Shown: one piece after another, positions 8,810 through 17,006 of the stretch
Position numbering within the stretch: the first letter of the stretch is position 1
Layout: each line of letters starts with the position of its first letter
NCBI RefSeq assembly: GCF_025127995.1
Contig: NZ_JAHLYP010000050.1
Location: forward strand, 62,001 to 126,000
Reading direction: 5' to 3'
DNA length: 64,000 nt
Source: Synechococcus sp. CS-1332
Lineage (GTDB): Bacteria > Cyanobacteriota > Cyanobacteriia > PCC-6307 > Cyanobiaceae
Program-made: the position numbers and the translations under genes
The notes under the pieces: model-generated
What the model saw: only the letters and a program-made list of their open reading frames with translations
The model's database searches: none
What the model was told of the DNA's origin: nothing

Positions 8810-9300
8810 ACCGTGCCCCCCTCAGCCATCTGACTAGCTGTCTGGCCGGAATTTGCCTGGTGGTGCTCGTGCTGGCCGGCCTTCCTGGCGATGCCGACGC
8901 CCTCAGCCCGCCGTACGGCGGCCAGGATGGGAGCGAGGGCCCCGCAGCGGTGGTGGAGCTCCTCAGGGTGAAGGTGCCCGCCGGCGCCCGGGGGGCCTGG
9001 CTGCAGGCGGAGCAGGAGAGCTGGGGACCCTGGCTGCGGCGCCAGGACGGCTTCCTGGGCAGGGATCTGCTCTGGGACGCTGAACAGGAGGAGGGCCTGT
9101 TGCTGATCCGCTGGCGCAGCCGCCGCCAGTGGCTGGCCATTTCCAACGAGGAGATCGAAGCGGTACAGGTCCAGTTCGAGGCTGCCGCGCGCCGGGCCCT
9201 GGCCCTCGATAAGGTCCCCAACCCCTTTCCCCTCGTCGATGCCGGCGAGCTGGAGTGGGTGGGGCTGACCCCGGCCGCTGCCGCCAAGGAGCTGCGGTGA
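8806..9300 (+). CDS. TIGR03792-like cyanobacterial protein with signal peptide
   Basis: 164 residues. The N-terminus is a signal peptide or membrane anchor ([20 protein letters not shown], residues 13-32). The body ([18 protein letters not shown], about residues 49-66, then [12 protein letters not shown] and [12 protein letters not shown]) resembles the small uncharacterised cyanobacterial family TIGR03792, which has an antibiotic-biosynthesis-monooxygenase-like ferredoxin fold. The function is unknown. ATG overlaps the ispF stop (ATGA), and its own stop overlaps the GTG of larB (GTGA), so ispF, this gene and larB are probably translationally coupled. Confidence 0.75.
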   Translation: MNRAPLSHLTSCLAGICLVVLVLAGLPGDADALSPPYGGQDGSEGPAAVVELLRVKVPAGARGAWLQAEQESWGPWLRRQDGFLGRDLLWDAEQEEGLLLIRWRSRRQWLAISNEEIEAVQVQFEAAARRALALDKVPNPFPLVDAGELEWVGLTPAAAAKELR

Positions 9301-10016
9301 GCGAGGACATCCGGCTCGACCTGGGCCGCCGCCAACGGATTGGCATGGTGGAGGCGGTGTGGGGGGAGCACAAAAGTGCCGACCAGATCACCGCCGTGAT
9401 GCTCGGTCTGCACCGGGCCGGGGAGCTGGCCCTGGTGACGCGTGTCACGGCTGAGAAGGCCGCGGAGGTGGAGCGGCAGCTCGCGGACCATATCGGCACC
9501 GATGGGGCTGTCCCACCGCCCGAGCACCATCCCCTGGCCCGTTGCCTCACCTGGCCCGGTCCGCCGCCAGCCGATCCGGCCTTCGGGCGGGTGGCGGTAC
9601 TGAGCGGCGGCACCAGCGATCTGGCCGTGGCCTCGGAGGCCCGGCTGGCCCTCGCCTGCCATGGGGTGGCCAGCGACCTCGTGCTCGATGTGGGCGTGGC
9701 CGGGCTGCATCGGCTGCTGGGGGAGCTGGAGGGGCTGCGACGGGCCAAGGTGCTGATCGCCTGCGCCGGGATGGAGGGGGCCCTGCCCACCGTGCTGGCC
9801 GGGCTGCTGCCCCAACCGGTGATCGGGGTGCCGGTGGCCGTCGGCTACGGGGTGAGCGCCGGGGGACAGGCCGCCCTGATGGGCATGCTGGCCAGCTGCG
9901 CCCCTGGGCTCACCGTGGTGAACATCGACAACGGCTATGGCGCCGCCATGGCGGCCCTGCGGATCCTGCTGCTGGGCAGTGGGGAAACTTCAGCCACCAG
10001 GGAGCAGGGGCCCTGA
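9297..10016 (+). CDS. larB: LarB, pyridinium-3,5-biscarboxylic acid mononucleotide synthase
   Basis: 239 residues from GTG 9297. LarB carboxylates and hydrolyses nicotinic acid adenine dinucleotide in the first step of the nickel-pincer cofactor of lactate racemase and related enzymes. The C-terminal half is a PurE/AIR-carboxylase-like domain: VAVLSGGTSDLAVASEA, DVGVAGLHRLL, VLIACAGMEGALPTVLAGL and PVIGVPVAVGYGVSAGGQAALMGML. The N-terminal R..R.G..EAVWGEHK stretch is typical of the family. larC and larE are not in the window. The 3' end overlaps a possible small gene on the other strand. Confidence 0.9.
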   Translation: MSEDIRLDLGRRQRIGMVEAVWGEHKSADQITAVMLGLHRAGELALVTRVTAEKAAEVERQLADHIGTDGAVPPPEHHPLARCLTWPGPPPADPAFGRVAVLSGGTSDLAVASEARLALACHGVASDLVLDVGVAGLHRLLGELEGLRRAKVLIACAGMEGALPTVLAGLLPQPVIGVPVAVGYGVSAGGQAALMGMLASCAPGLTVVNIDNGYGAAMAALRILLLGSGETSATREQGP

Positions 10017-10148
10017 GGGAGGTCCCTCAAGGTCGAGCACGGTCTGCAACCAGAGAGTGAGGGAGCGGGGCAGACGGCCCTGCTCGTAGCGCTCGATCGC
10101 CTCGATCAGGACCGGTGTATTGATCCAGCTGATCCGATGGGGAATCAT
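9990..10148 (-). CDS. Possible small protein of 52 residues
   Basis: Open frame from ATG 10148 to TGA 9990, below usual length cut-offs. The predicted sequence begins MIPHRISWINTPVLIEAIE and continues with RLPRSLTLWLQTVLDLE. Third codon positions are mostly G/C, like the neighbouring genes, and the amphipathic helical pattern looks protein-like. It follows the DUF1517 gene on the same strand with a 63-base gap and overlaps the 3' end of larB by 27 bases. No family is recognised, and the start could lie slightly upstream. Confidence 0.45.
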   Translation of the reverse strand: MIPHRISWINTPVLIEAIERYEQGRLPRSLTLWLQTVLDLEGPPSGPLLPGG

Positions 10149-10211
10149 CGGCGCCTGAGACTTCTGAAGGGCAGTGTGAGTGATCCGACCCGGCCTGGCA
10201 AGGCAGAAAAC

Positions 10212-11171
10212 TCAGAGGTGCTGCAGGTCGGGGTAGGCGGTGATCACCTGTTCGGTGCTGAGCACCTCTCCAGCCCCTTCCGGCTGCCAGATCACCTCCA
10301 GGGCCAGCAGATCATCCGCACCGATCGCGCCGAGTTTCTGGAGCGAATCACGCAGGTCCTCGGCGGAGCGGGCCCCCTTGATCGCCAGACGCTGGCGAGT
10401 GGCCACCAGCAGGGTCACGACGATGAAGTCGCTGGCCGCATCGCTGGCCCCAGGAGCCACAGGCGCCGGCTCGCTGAAACGGCGACCCGCCACATTGGCG
10501 GTGAGTTCCCGCTCCAGCTTGCTGCGCTCCTGCATGGAGAGGCGGTTGAACGTGGACTCGGCACTGGCGAAGGGCACCTGGCCCACTTCGCCATTCGCGT
10601 ACACCCAGAGATCGGGGTGGCGCAACAGGGAAAGACTTGTTTCCTGCAGAACCCGCTGAAGGCCGGAGCTGCTGGAGGTATCGGAGGAGCCGGCCAGACG
10701 GCGCAGGTCGTCCTGAAGGTCGCGGGCGGACGCCAGCAGACCGACCTGGATCTGGGCGACAGACACTGGACCGTCCGGGCGGGGGTTGTAGGCCAGATCA
10801 GATCCGGAGCCGGCTAAGGCCGGCCCCCCGCCGCCACCCCTCAGGGCGTTGACCACGACGCCCGCCACCGCCATCAGGATCAGAAAACCGAACAACCCGC
10901 CGCCGCCGAAGCCGAAGATCGGCACGATGAAGGGGAAACCCATGCCCCCACCCCGGTAGCCACCGCCGTACCCACCGCCGTAGCTGCCCCGATAGCCTCC
11001 GCCACCGCCGCCGTAGTTGCGGGGCATGGAAGGAGCCGAACGGAAGCTGCCGCCGCCGATGCGGCCGCCGCTGGCCGCCTGGGCCGGCGCCGGAGCTGCC
11101 ATCACCAGACCCGCGACCAGGACAGGGACGACCATCAGACCGGCGAGGCGCCGGAACAAGCGGGAACCCAT
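10212..11171 (-). CDS. DUF1517 family membrane protein
   Basis: 319 residues. A signal peptide or anchor (LMVVPVLVAGLVMAAPAPAQA) is followed by an RIGGGSFRSAP motif and a Gly/Tyr-rich stretch (about residues 50-80), then a hydrophobic segment (FPFIVPIFGF... LFGFLILMAVAGVVVNAL). The soluble domain begins near residue 135 (VSVAQIQVGLLASARDLQDDL) and ends with ALEVIWQPEGAGEVLSTEQVI, which is diagnostic of DUF1517, a cyanobacterial and chloroplast family of unknown role. Transcribed in the same direction as thiE-thiS, 27 bases after thiS. Confidence 0.88.
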   Translation of the reverse strand: MGSRLFRRLAGLMVVPVLVAGLVMAAPAPAQAASGGRIGGGSFRSAPSMPRNYGGGGGGYRGSYGGGYGGGYRGGGMGFPFIVPIFGFGGGGLFGFLILMAVAGVVVNALRGGGGGPALAGSGSDLAYNPRPDGPVSVAQIQVGLLASARDLQDDLRRLAGSSDTSSSSGLQRVLQETSLSLLRHPDLWVYANGEVGQVPFASAESTFNRLSMQERSKLERELTANVAGRRFSEPAPVAPGASDAASDFIVVTLLVATRQRLAIKGARSAEDLRDSLQKLGAIGADDLLALEVIWQPEGAGEVLSTEQVITAYPDLQHL

Positions 11172-11198
11172 GTCGAAGGACGTTTAGTTGGCAGGAAT

Positions 11199-11435
11199 CT
11201 AGGAACCCCCTCCCACGATGGTGACCACTTCCAGCACATCGGATTCCCCCACAGGCTGGGCGGGCCAGCGGTCCCTGGGCAGGATCTCGCCGTTGAACTC
11301 CACCACCACCAGGCGCGGCTGGTACCCGAGGGAGACCAGCACGGCATCGAGGCAGAGGCCCGCAGGGCAGGGGCGCGATTCTCCGTTGACCCGCAGCCGC
11401 AGGGCCTCCGGCTCATTCGCGGCTTGCGCTTCCAT
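11199..11435 (-). CDS. thiS: Sulfur carrier protein ThiS
   Basis: 78-residue ubiquitin-like sulfur carrier for thiazole synthesis in the thiamine pathway. Features are LRLRVNGESRPCP, LDAVLVSLGYQPRLVVVEFNGEILPRD and the C-terminal SDVLEVVTIVGGGS. The ATG at 11435 shares one base with the thiE stop (TGATG), so they are coupled. The frame continues upstream in non-conserved sequence inside thiE, which was rejected. Oddity: the protein ends GGGS rather than a bare GG, the tail that must be adenylated. Confidence 0.92.
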   Translation of the reverse strand: MEAQAANEPEALRLRVNGESRPCPAGLCLDAVLVSLGYQPRLVVVEFNGEILPRDRWPAQPVGESDVLEVVTIVGGGS

Positions 11436-12538
11436 CACGCCACCGCCTCCAGCCCCGCCAGCAGGGCGGCAGCGACGGCCCCGGGATCCTTTGCCTGGGT
11501 GATGACCCGCACCACCGCCACCCGATCCGCTCCGGCCTCGCGCACGGCGGCCAGGTTGGTCAGATCGATGCCGCCGATGGCAAAGAAAGGCAAGGGACAT
11601 GCCGCCGCCGCCTGGGCCACGTAGGCCAGCCCCACCGGTTCGCGGCCAGGCTTGGTGGGCGTGGCGTTGACAGGCCCCACCCCGATGTAGTCGCAGCCAT
11701 CGGCGACCGCCTGGCGCAGGTCTGCAAGGCCGTGGGTGCTGCGGCCGATCAGCCGGTCCGGCCCCAGCAGGCGGCGGGCCACGGCCGGCGGCAGGTCGCC
11801 CTGGCCGAGGTGGACGCCATCGGCCCCCACCGCCAGGGCCAGATCGATGCGGTCGTTGACCAGAAACAGGGCCCCGTGGCGATGGCAGAGCTGGCGCAGG
11901 GCGCTCGCCTGCGCGAAGCGACCCCGATCATTCGGAGCGGCACCGGCTGAACCGAGGGCGTCATCGGGTTTGGCGCGGTACTGCACCAGGCGCACTCCCG
12001 CCGCCAGGGCGGCGGCCACCACGGCCTCCAGCCCGCTCACCGGACTGGTCACCAGATAGACATGGCAACGGCGCAGCAGGGCACGGCGTTCGTCGCCGCC
12101 ACGGCCGGCCTGGAGCAGATCCACCTCCAGGTCGTAGAGGGCGTAGCGGATTGTCGCCGCCTCCGCCGCCAGCACGGGATCTTCGAGCCGACCGAACTCC
12201 TCCAGCACCCGCAGGGCCTCCTGCACCCGGCCCGCATTGGCGGCCAGCACACTGGCGCCGTCCTGCCGTTCAGCCTGGGCAGGATGGGACATGCCGGCGG
12301 CGGGATCGGTGGCGGTGTGCCGCGCCAGCTTGTAGCGCTCCTGGTGGAGGCGCCCCAGACGCTGGCGCAGGTCCTTGCTGCGGGCGACCAAGTCGGGGCG
12401 GTCCAGGGCGAAGCGGGCCCAGTCCTCCAGGACCCGCAGCCCCTCGCGGGCCCGATCGAGGTTGGCATCGAGGAGGCGCTCAATGGCGGCACGCTCGTTG
12501 CCGGTGGTCGACGGCGGAACTGGGGGCTGCGGCGTCAC
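11435..12538 (-). CDS. thiE: Thiamine phosphate synthase ThiE with cyanobacterial N-terminal domain
   Basis: Couples HMP-PP and thiazole phosphate to thiamine phosphate. 367 residues from GTG 12538 (VTPQPPVPP). The N-terminal 150 residues (ERLLDANLDRAREGLRVLEDWARF, HQERYKLARHTATDPAA) form the extra helical domain seen in cyanobacterial ThiE. The TIM-barrel ThiE domain begins at CHVYLVTSPV and contains VQYRAK, LFLVNDRIDLALAVGADGVHLGQ, GRSTH, DYIGVGPVNATPTKPG and FFAIGGID. The start is a GTG after the end of the upstream membrane-protein gene; longer frames run into that gene. Coupled to thiS. Confidence 0.95.
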   Translation of the reverse strand: MTPQPPVPPSTTGNERAAIERLLDANLDRAREGLRVLEDWARFALDRPDLVARSKDLRQRLGRLHQERYKLARHTATDPAAGMSHPAQAERQDGASVLAANAGRVQEALRVLEEFGRLEDPVLAAEAATIRYALYDLEVDLLQAGRGGDERRALLRRCHVYLVTSPVSGLEAVVAAALAAGVRLVQYRAKPDDALGSAGAAPNDRGRFAQASALRQLCHRHGALFLVNDRIDLALAVGADGVHLGQGDLPPAVARRLLGPDRLIGRSTHGLADLRQAVADGCDYIGVGPVNATPTKPGREPVGLAYVAQAAAACPLPFFAIGGIDLTNLAAVREAGADRVAVVRVITQAKDPGAVAAALLAGLEAVA

Positions 12539-12581
12539 CGGACCGGCGCGGGTGAGGCCTCCAGGGTATGGGAGGGGTTTG

Positions 12582-13520
12582 TCAGGCGGGAGGGGTGGGC
12601 TGGGCGGCGGGGTCCGGTCCCAGGGCCAGCGCCAGGAGGGCGAGGAGCACCTCGTCAAGCAGATAAAGCACCCGATGCACGGCCACCACCACCAGGGAGG
12701 TGTCTGAGGCGACGAAGGGGTCGAGGGCTAGGGCCAGCACCACCTCCCTCACCCCCAGACCCGCCGGTGCGAAGGGCACCAGGTACCCCGCCACCCAGGC
12801 GAGGCAGTACACCCCGATCACCGCCGGCAAGGACGGTCCCCCGCCCAGGAACGGCCGCAGGCAGACCCAGAAGGAGGCCCCGAGGGCGAACCAGCCCAGC
12901 GACAGCGTCGCCCAGGCCCCCCATGGGGGGCGCAGCCGGAGCAGCCAGGGCCGCAGCCGGGACCCACGACGGCGCAGCCACAGCAAGGCCCCAACCAGAC
13001 CCAGCAGTGCAGCCGCCGCGAGCAGCCCCTGCAGGGCGGCAGGGGCGCGCGCAGCGGCTCCCAGGAGCCGTTGGAAGAATCCCGGCTGGGCCAGCCCCAG
13101 CAGGGCGCCACCGATCAGCAACGCCGAACCGATCACCCAGCCGTTCTCGGCGAGCATCGAATCGCGGATGGCGCTGGCGGGGGCCTGCCGGGCCCGCAGC
13201 ATGGCGATGCGACTGACGAACTGCCAGATCGATCCGGGCACGTACTTGGCCAGCTGGGCCAGGTTGTACATGTAAAAGCCATCCCGGACGCTCACCGTTA
13301 TGGCGCAGTGGCGTGTTGCCAGCAGCATCGTGGCATTCATCCCCAGCTTTCCAACCAGGAGCAGGGCCGCCACGGCCACCAGTTCCTGGGGGGAGAAGCG
13401 AGCGAGGTCTTGAACGATCACCTGCCGGCGGCTGATGGCGAAACCAGCCACGGCGACCGCCACCAGGCCGAGCCAGGCCCACTTCGCCAGCAGGGCCACG
13501 GGACCGGCGGGCCGCTTCAA
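12582..13520 (-). CDS. Flippase-like integral membrane protein (LPG synthase TM / UPF0104 type)
   Basis: 312 residues with about eight hydrophobic segments. Family-like motifs are YNLAQLAKYVPGSIWQFVSR (about residues 84-103) and the C-terminal GYLVPFAPAGLGVREVVLALAL, typical of lysylphosphatidylglycerol-synthase-like transmembrane proteins (AglD/DUF2029-like flippases) in polysaccharide clusters. The start is TTG 13520, overlapping the pyruvyl-transferase stop (TTGA). It is the last cluster member before thiE. A role in lipid-linked sugar or lipid transfer is inferred from context. Confidence 0.8.
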   Translation of the reverse strand: MKRPAGPVALLAKWAWLGLVAVAVAGFAISRRQVIVQDLARFSPQELVAVAALLLVGKLGMNATMLLATRHCAITVSVRDGFYMYNLAQLAKYVPGSIWQFVSRIAMLRARQAPASAIRDSMLAENGWVIGSALLIGGALLGLAQPGFFQRLLGAAARAPAALQGLLAAAALLGLVGALLWLRRRGSRLRPWLLRLRPPWGAWATLSLGWFALGASFWVCLRPFLGGGPSLPAVIGVYCLAWVAGYLVPFAPAGLGVREVVLALALDPFVASDTSLVVVAVHRVLYLLDEVLLALLALALGPDPAAQPTPPA

Positions 13521-14779
13521 AGGGCGAGCAGGTCCTGCACCGCGTCGAACTGAAGCGAGGCGAGCGCCTTCACGTCCGGCAGGGCCGCCACGATGCGGAC
13601 GCGTCGATCCGCCCGCTCCGTGAGCAGCTGCTGGATCAACGCCACGGTGCGGGGGCGGTCGAGATCGGCGCCATCGAACACCATGTCGGCCTGACCGAAG
13701 CGTTCCATCACCTCCAGGTATTTGTGGCTCCAGCCCATCACCAGCACCGGGACCCCCACCACCAGAGCCCCCACCATGGCGTGAAAGCGGGACACCGCAT
13801 GGACGTCACAGGCTCCGAGGATGCGGTGGATCTGGCCGGCGTTCCAGCCCTCCTCGAAACCCACCACGGCCTCGGCCACGGCCGGCTCGAGGCGGGTCAG
13901 GATGCCCCGCAACAGGGGTAAGTCGTTGTTGTGGAGCCTGGTTTCGCCACGGCCGCGGGTGGCGTTGGGGAACAGGGCCACCCCGTGGCCCAGCCCCACC
14001 AGCTCATCGATCAGGCCCGCCATCCAGCCTGGATAGTCGTGGCCTCCTTCCGCCGCCCGACGGGCGATCACGGCGCTGGGGCAGAGGCCGATGATCGGGC
14101 GGCCCCGGTCACGTAGGACCTGCAAAGCCGCCAGGTGCCCATCGAGGCCTGGTGCTGGGGTGCTGAGGCAGAACCGAGCTTCGAAAAGAAAGGCCACGTC
14201 ATCGCTGCGCCCATAGTTGCCCCTTGGGCCCAGCAGAGAGGCCACGTGGTCCTGGCTCACCGCGCCACGGGTATGGAGGCGATGGCAGCGGCCAAGGAAT
14301 AAGTTGGCCAGGGGACGGTTGGGCCAGCTTCGGAACGGCCCCATCGCCTGGGACATCTTGACGACGGGCACCCTGAGGATCATCGCCGGCCAGATCGTGG
14401 CGATGTTGAAAGGCAGGAACTTGGCCCGGCCATCGATGAAGGAGACCCCCGCAAGGCAGAGCAGGGCCCGGGAGCGGGCCAGGGCCCGCACCGATGCCGG
14501 CAGCAGCCCCTGCAACCGGTGCAACCTCAGGCCGCCCAGCAAGCGATGCAGCAGGGCCCCCGGCACCAGCACCAGCACCAGGTAGGCAGGCGTGGAGGAG
14601 AAGATCCGCACCCGAGCGTCCGAGACCAGCTCGCGATCGGCCTCGGGGTAATAGCTGAACACCTCAAAGCGCATCTGAGGGCCGCAGCGATCGGCCAGCA
14701 CCCCGATGGTGGTACTCAGCATCGCCTCAGCACCGCGGTTGCCGTGGAAGGTGGCCGCGATGATCGCCACGGAATTCAT
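13517..14779 (-). CDS. Polysaccharide pyruvyl transferase family protein
   Basis: 420 residues from ATG 14779 (MNSVAIIAATFHGNRGAEAML); the extra 19 residues upstream look non-coding. The N-terminal GNRGAEAML glycine-rich turn, the central LAGVSFIDGRA, IIGLCPSAVIARR and the C-terminal CDVHAVSRFHAMVGALVVGVPVLVMGWSHKY match the CsaB/WcaK pyruvyl transferase superfamily, in which the xSRFH and GWSHKY segments are landmarks. Such enzymes add ketal pyruvate from PEP to exopolysaccharide sugars. It is next to an FrhB-like gene, a recurring pairing in polysaccharide loci. Confidence 0.9.
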   Translation of the reverse strand: MNSVAIIAATFHGNRGAEAMLSTTIGVLADRCGPQMRFEVFSYYPEADRELVSDARVRIFSSTPAYLVLVLVPGALLHRLLGGLRLHRLQGLLPASVRALARSRALLCLAGVSFIDGRAKFLPFNIATIWPAMILRVPVVKMSQAMGPFRSWPNRPLANLFLGRCHRLHTRGAVSQDHVASLLGPRGNYGRSDDVAFLFEARFCLSTPAPGLDGHLAALQVLRDRGRPIIGLCPSAVIARRAAEGGHDYPGWMAGLIDELVGLGHGVALFPNATRGRGETRLHNNDLPLLRGILTRLEPAVAEAVVGFEEGWNAGQIHRILGACDVHAVSRFHAMVGALVVGVPVLVMGWSHKYLEVMERFGQADMVFDGADLDRPRTVALIQQLLTERADRRVRIVAALPDVKALASLQFDAVQDLLAL

Positions 14780-14792
14780 CGGGACCCCCGCT

Positions 14793-15917
14793 TCATTTGA
14801 CCGACTCCAGACCCTTCTTGAGATACAGCAGGCCACGGATCACAGGGCGCGGCATCGCGAAGATCAGACGGCGCCCCCAGGGCGACTCACTCAGGCGCAC
14901 GTTGGCCAGGGTCCAGAGGGCATTGAGCTGATCGTGCCAGGTGACCTCCGCCTGCACCCGATCGGGGATGCGCAGGCCCAGCCAGCGACCGGCTCGGGTC
15001 CGGGCGGTGACGTTGTAATGGGCCGGGCCGATGCGGGCCTGGCCGTCCATGATGTCGCGAATGTCGAGGCCACTGGCCGCCACGGCACCTGCCCCAGTGG
15101 CAGCATCAAACAGAGCCTGCCCCGCAGCGGTGCGGATGATCACGGCCGTGTGTTTGATCGGGTCATCCTTCAGACGGAACAGCCAGATGTCCCCCATGGT
15201 GAGATCGGCTGCATAGCCATAGTGGTCGTGGCAGGAAAGACATTTGCGCTCACAGAAGAAGAACATGTTCTGGTAATCGTTGAACATCTTCGTGGGCTTG
15301 CGCAGCAGGGAGCCATCGGCGAACTCCGCCTCCAGATGGCCGCGCCAATGGCCGATGCGGAAGCGGTAGGCACGCAACGGCTGGCCGGCCTGCTTCTCCA
15401 GCCTGGCCGTGACGGCATCGATGAGGGGGGTGCGGGAATTGTGGCCGCAGACCAGGGCGATGGTCACGGCCAGCTTGGCCGCGAGGACAGGATCAGACTG
15501 GGCGCGCTGGCGCAGGGCAGCAATGTCACAGGGCAGGCCCACCACCGCCACACGCCCCTGGAAGGCGCGCAGCAGGGGAAGAACCGACGGCAGAAAGCGC
15601 GATTCCACATACTTGCTGCCGCGGGCAGCCAGGATCTGGGCCGGCTCGGTGGCGATCTGGAAGCGGGGACGCACCTTGCCGTCCTCCACCACCGCCATGC
15701 AGACCACGGCACCTTCGAACAGCCCCTGGCGCAGACCTTCGATCAGCACGGCGCTGGTGGTTCCACCCGAAGCGGCCCGTTCGCGGATGGCGTCCTCAGA
15801 GGCATGGGTGAGCCACGCCTCCCGGTACGTACCCACATACCGATCGATGTCGGACGGGCTCCAGCGCTTCTTGAGGAAGCGATCCAGGACGGTGCCGAAG
15901 CTGCGAGGTTCCGCCAT
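14793..15917 (-). CDS. Coenzyme F420 hydrogenase/dehydrogenase beta-subunit-like protein
   Basis: 374 residues. The conserved ASGGTTSAVLIEGLRQGLF (about residues 49-67), SRFLPSVLPLLRAFQGRVAVVGLPCDIAALR, the cysteine cluster CERKCLSCHDHYG and ADLTMGDIW match the FrhB/FdhB N- and C-terminal domains. Family members bind FAD and Fe-S clusters; the Cys pattern and GLPCDI suggest they are retained. In bacteria such proteins often sit in polysaccharide clusters beside pyruvyl transferases, as here, and probably carry out a sugar redox step or support it. The start is ATG 15917, one base after the GT2 gene ends. Confidence 0.9.
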   Translation of the reverse strand: MAEPRSFGTVLDRFLKKRWSPSDIDRYVGTYREAWLTHASEDAIRERAASGGTTSAVLIEGLRQGLFEGAVVCMAVVEDGKVRPRFQIATEPAQILAARGSKYVESRFLPSVLPLLRAFQGRVAVVGLPCDIAALRQRAQSDPVLAAKLAVTIALVCGHNSRTPLIDAVTARLEKQAGQPLRAYRFRIGHWRGHLEAEFADGSLLRKPTKMFNDYQNMFFFCERKCLSCHDHYGYAADLTMGDIWLFRLKDDPIKHTAVIIRTAAGQALFDAATGAGAVAASGLDIRDIMDGQARIGPAHYNVTARTRAGRWLGLRIPDRVQAEVTWHDQLNALWTLANVRLSESPWGRRLIFAMPRPVIRGLLYLKKGLESVK

Positions 15918-15919
15918 CG

Positions 15920-16855
15920 TCAGGAGCGGCTGCGGCGGAACTCGAAGCGCAGATCCTCGAGCAGTTTGCGATTGGCCGCGATCACATCGGTGACGAAGGC
16001 AACGAGGAAAGACTGGAAGCCGGCCACCAACAGCACGGAGGCCAGGATCAGTGACTGGATGTGGCCGCTGCCGCGGCCGATCGAGACCATGAAGAGATAA
16101 CGGAGGCCGATCACGGCGCCAATGCCGAAGAGAAAGGTTCCCAGCAGCGAAAAGAAACGAAAAGGCCGGTAGATCACGAAGATCCGAATGATCGTGACGA
16201 TGCTCCGTTGGATGTAGGAGGGGATGCTCTTGACCAGGCGGGAAGGCCGCTGATAGCCATTCACCCGCACCGGCACCGACATGATGCCGATGTTCTTCTG
16301 GCCCGCCTGGATGATCGTTTCCAGGGTGTAGGTGTAGTCGCTGAACACCATCAACTGCTGAGCCGCCCGCCGGCTCATAGCCCTGAATCCACTCGGCGCA
16401 TCGACAATGTCCGCGCCGCTCAGGCTGCGAACAACGCCACTGCCGATTTTCTGGAGCAGCTTCTTGACTGGGGAGAAGTGCTGGATCTGGCCGATCGGAC
16501 GTGACCCCACGACCATCTCAGCCTGCTGATCGAGAATTGGGGCCACCAGCAGGGGGATGTCACGGGCGTCATACTGGTTGTCGGCATCGGTGTTGACGAT
16601 GACATCGGCGCCGCGGGCCAGGCAGGCATCAAGGCCCGTCATGAAGCCCCGCGCCAGTCCCTTGTTATGGAAGTGGCGCACCACATGATCCACGCCATGG
16701 GCGAGGGCAACCGAGGCGGTGTCGTCGTGGCTGCCATCGTCGATGACCAACCATTCCACCTGATCAAAGCCCTCGACATGCCGCGGTAGCGCCGCCAGCG
16801 CCACCGGCAGGCAGGCGGCCTCGTTGAAGCAGGGAATCTGAATGATGAGCTTCAT
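15920..16855 (-). CDS. Family 2 glycosyltransferase (membrane-anchored, DPM/DolP-Man-like)
   Basis: 311 residues from ATG 16855 (MKLIIQIPCFNEA). The GT-A fold motifs are IIQIPCFNEAACLP, LVIDDGSHDDT, HFHNKGLARGFMTGLDACLARGAD and the metal-binding VNTDADNQYD. Two C-terminal membrane segments (FFSLLGTFLFGIGAVIGLRYLF and SLILASVLLVAGFQSFLVAFVTDVI) are followed by a basic tail. Such enzymes transfer a sugar to a polyprenyl phosphate. It sits between the FrhB-like gene and the membrane glycosyltransferase gene at 17007-18608, which may use its product. Confidence 0.92.
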   Translation of the reverse strand: MKLIIQIPCFNEAACLPVALAALPRHVEGFDQVEWLVIDDGSHDDTASVALAHGVDHVVRHFHNKGLARGFMTGLDACLARGADVIVNTDADNQYDARDIPLLVAPILDQQAEMVVGSRPIGQIQHFSPVKKLLQKIGSGVVRSLSGADIVDAPSGFRAMSRRAAQQLMVFSDYTYTLETIIQAGQKNIGIMSVPVRVNGYQRPSRLVKSIPSYIQRSIVTIIRIFVIYRPFRFFSLLGTFLFGIGAVIGLRYLFMVSIGRGSGHIQSLILASVLLVAGFQSFLVAFVTDVIAANRKLLEDLRFEFRRSRS

Positions 16856-17006
16856 GGCATGAACCATGGAATGGACGTCCTGCGTGGGGAGAGGCAAGCG
16901 ACAACCAGCATCAGGACAGCCAAAACCAGCGGGTCGTCAATTCTGTCGGCGGTGGTGGACGGATGGCGACGCCAGACCATGACACTCCAGCACAGTGACG
17001 TCATGA

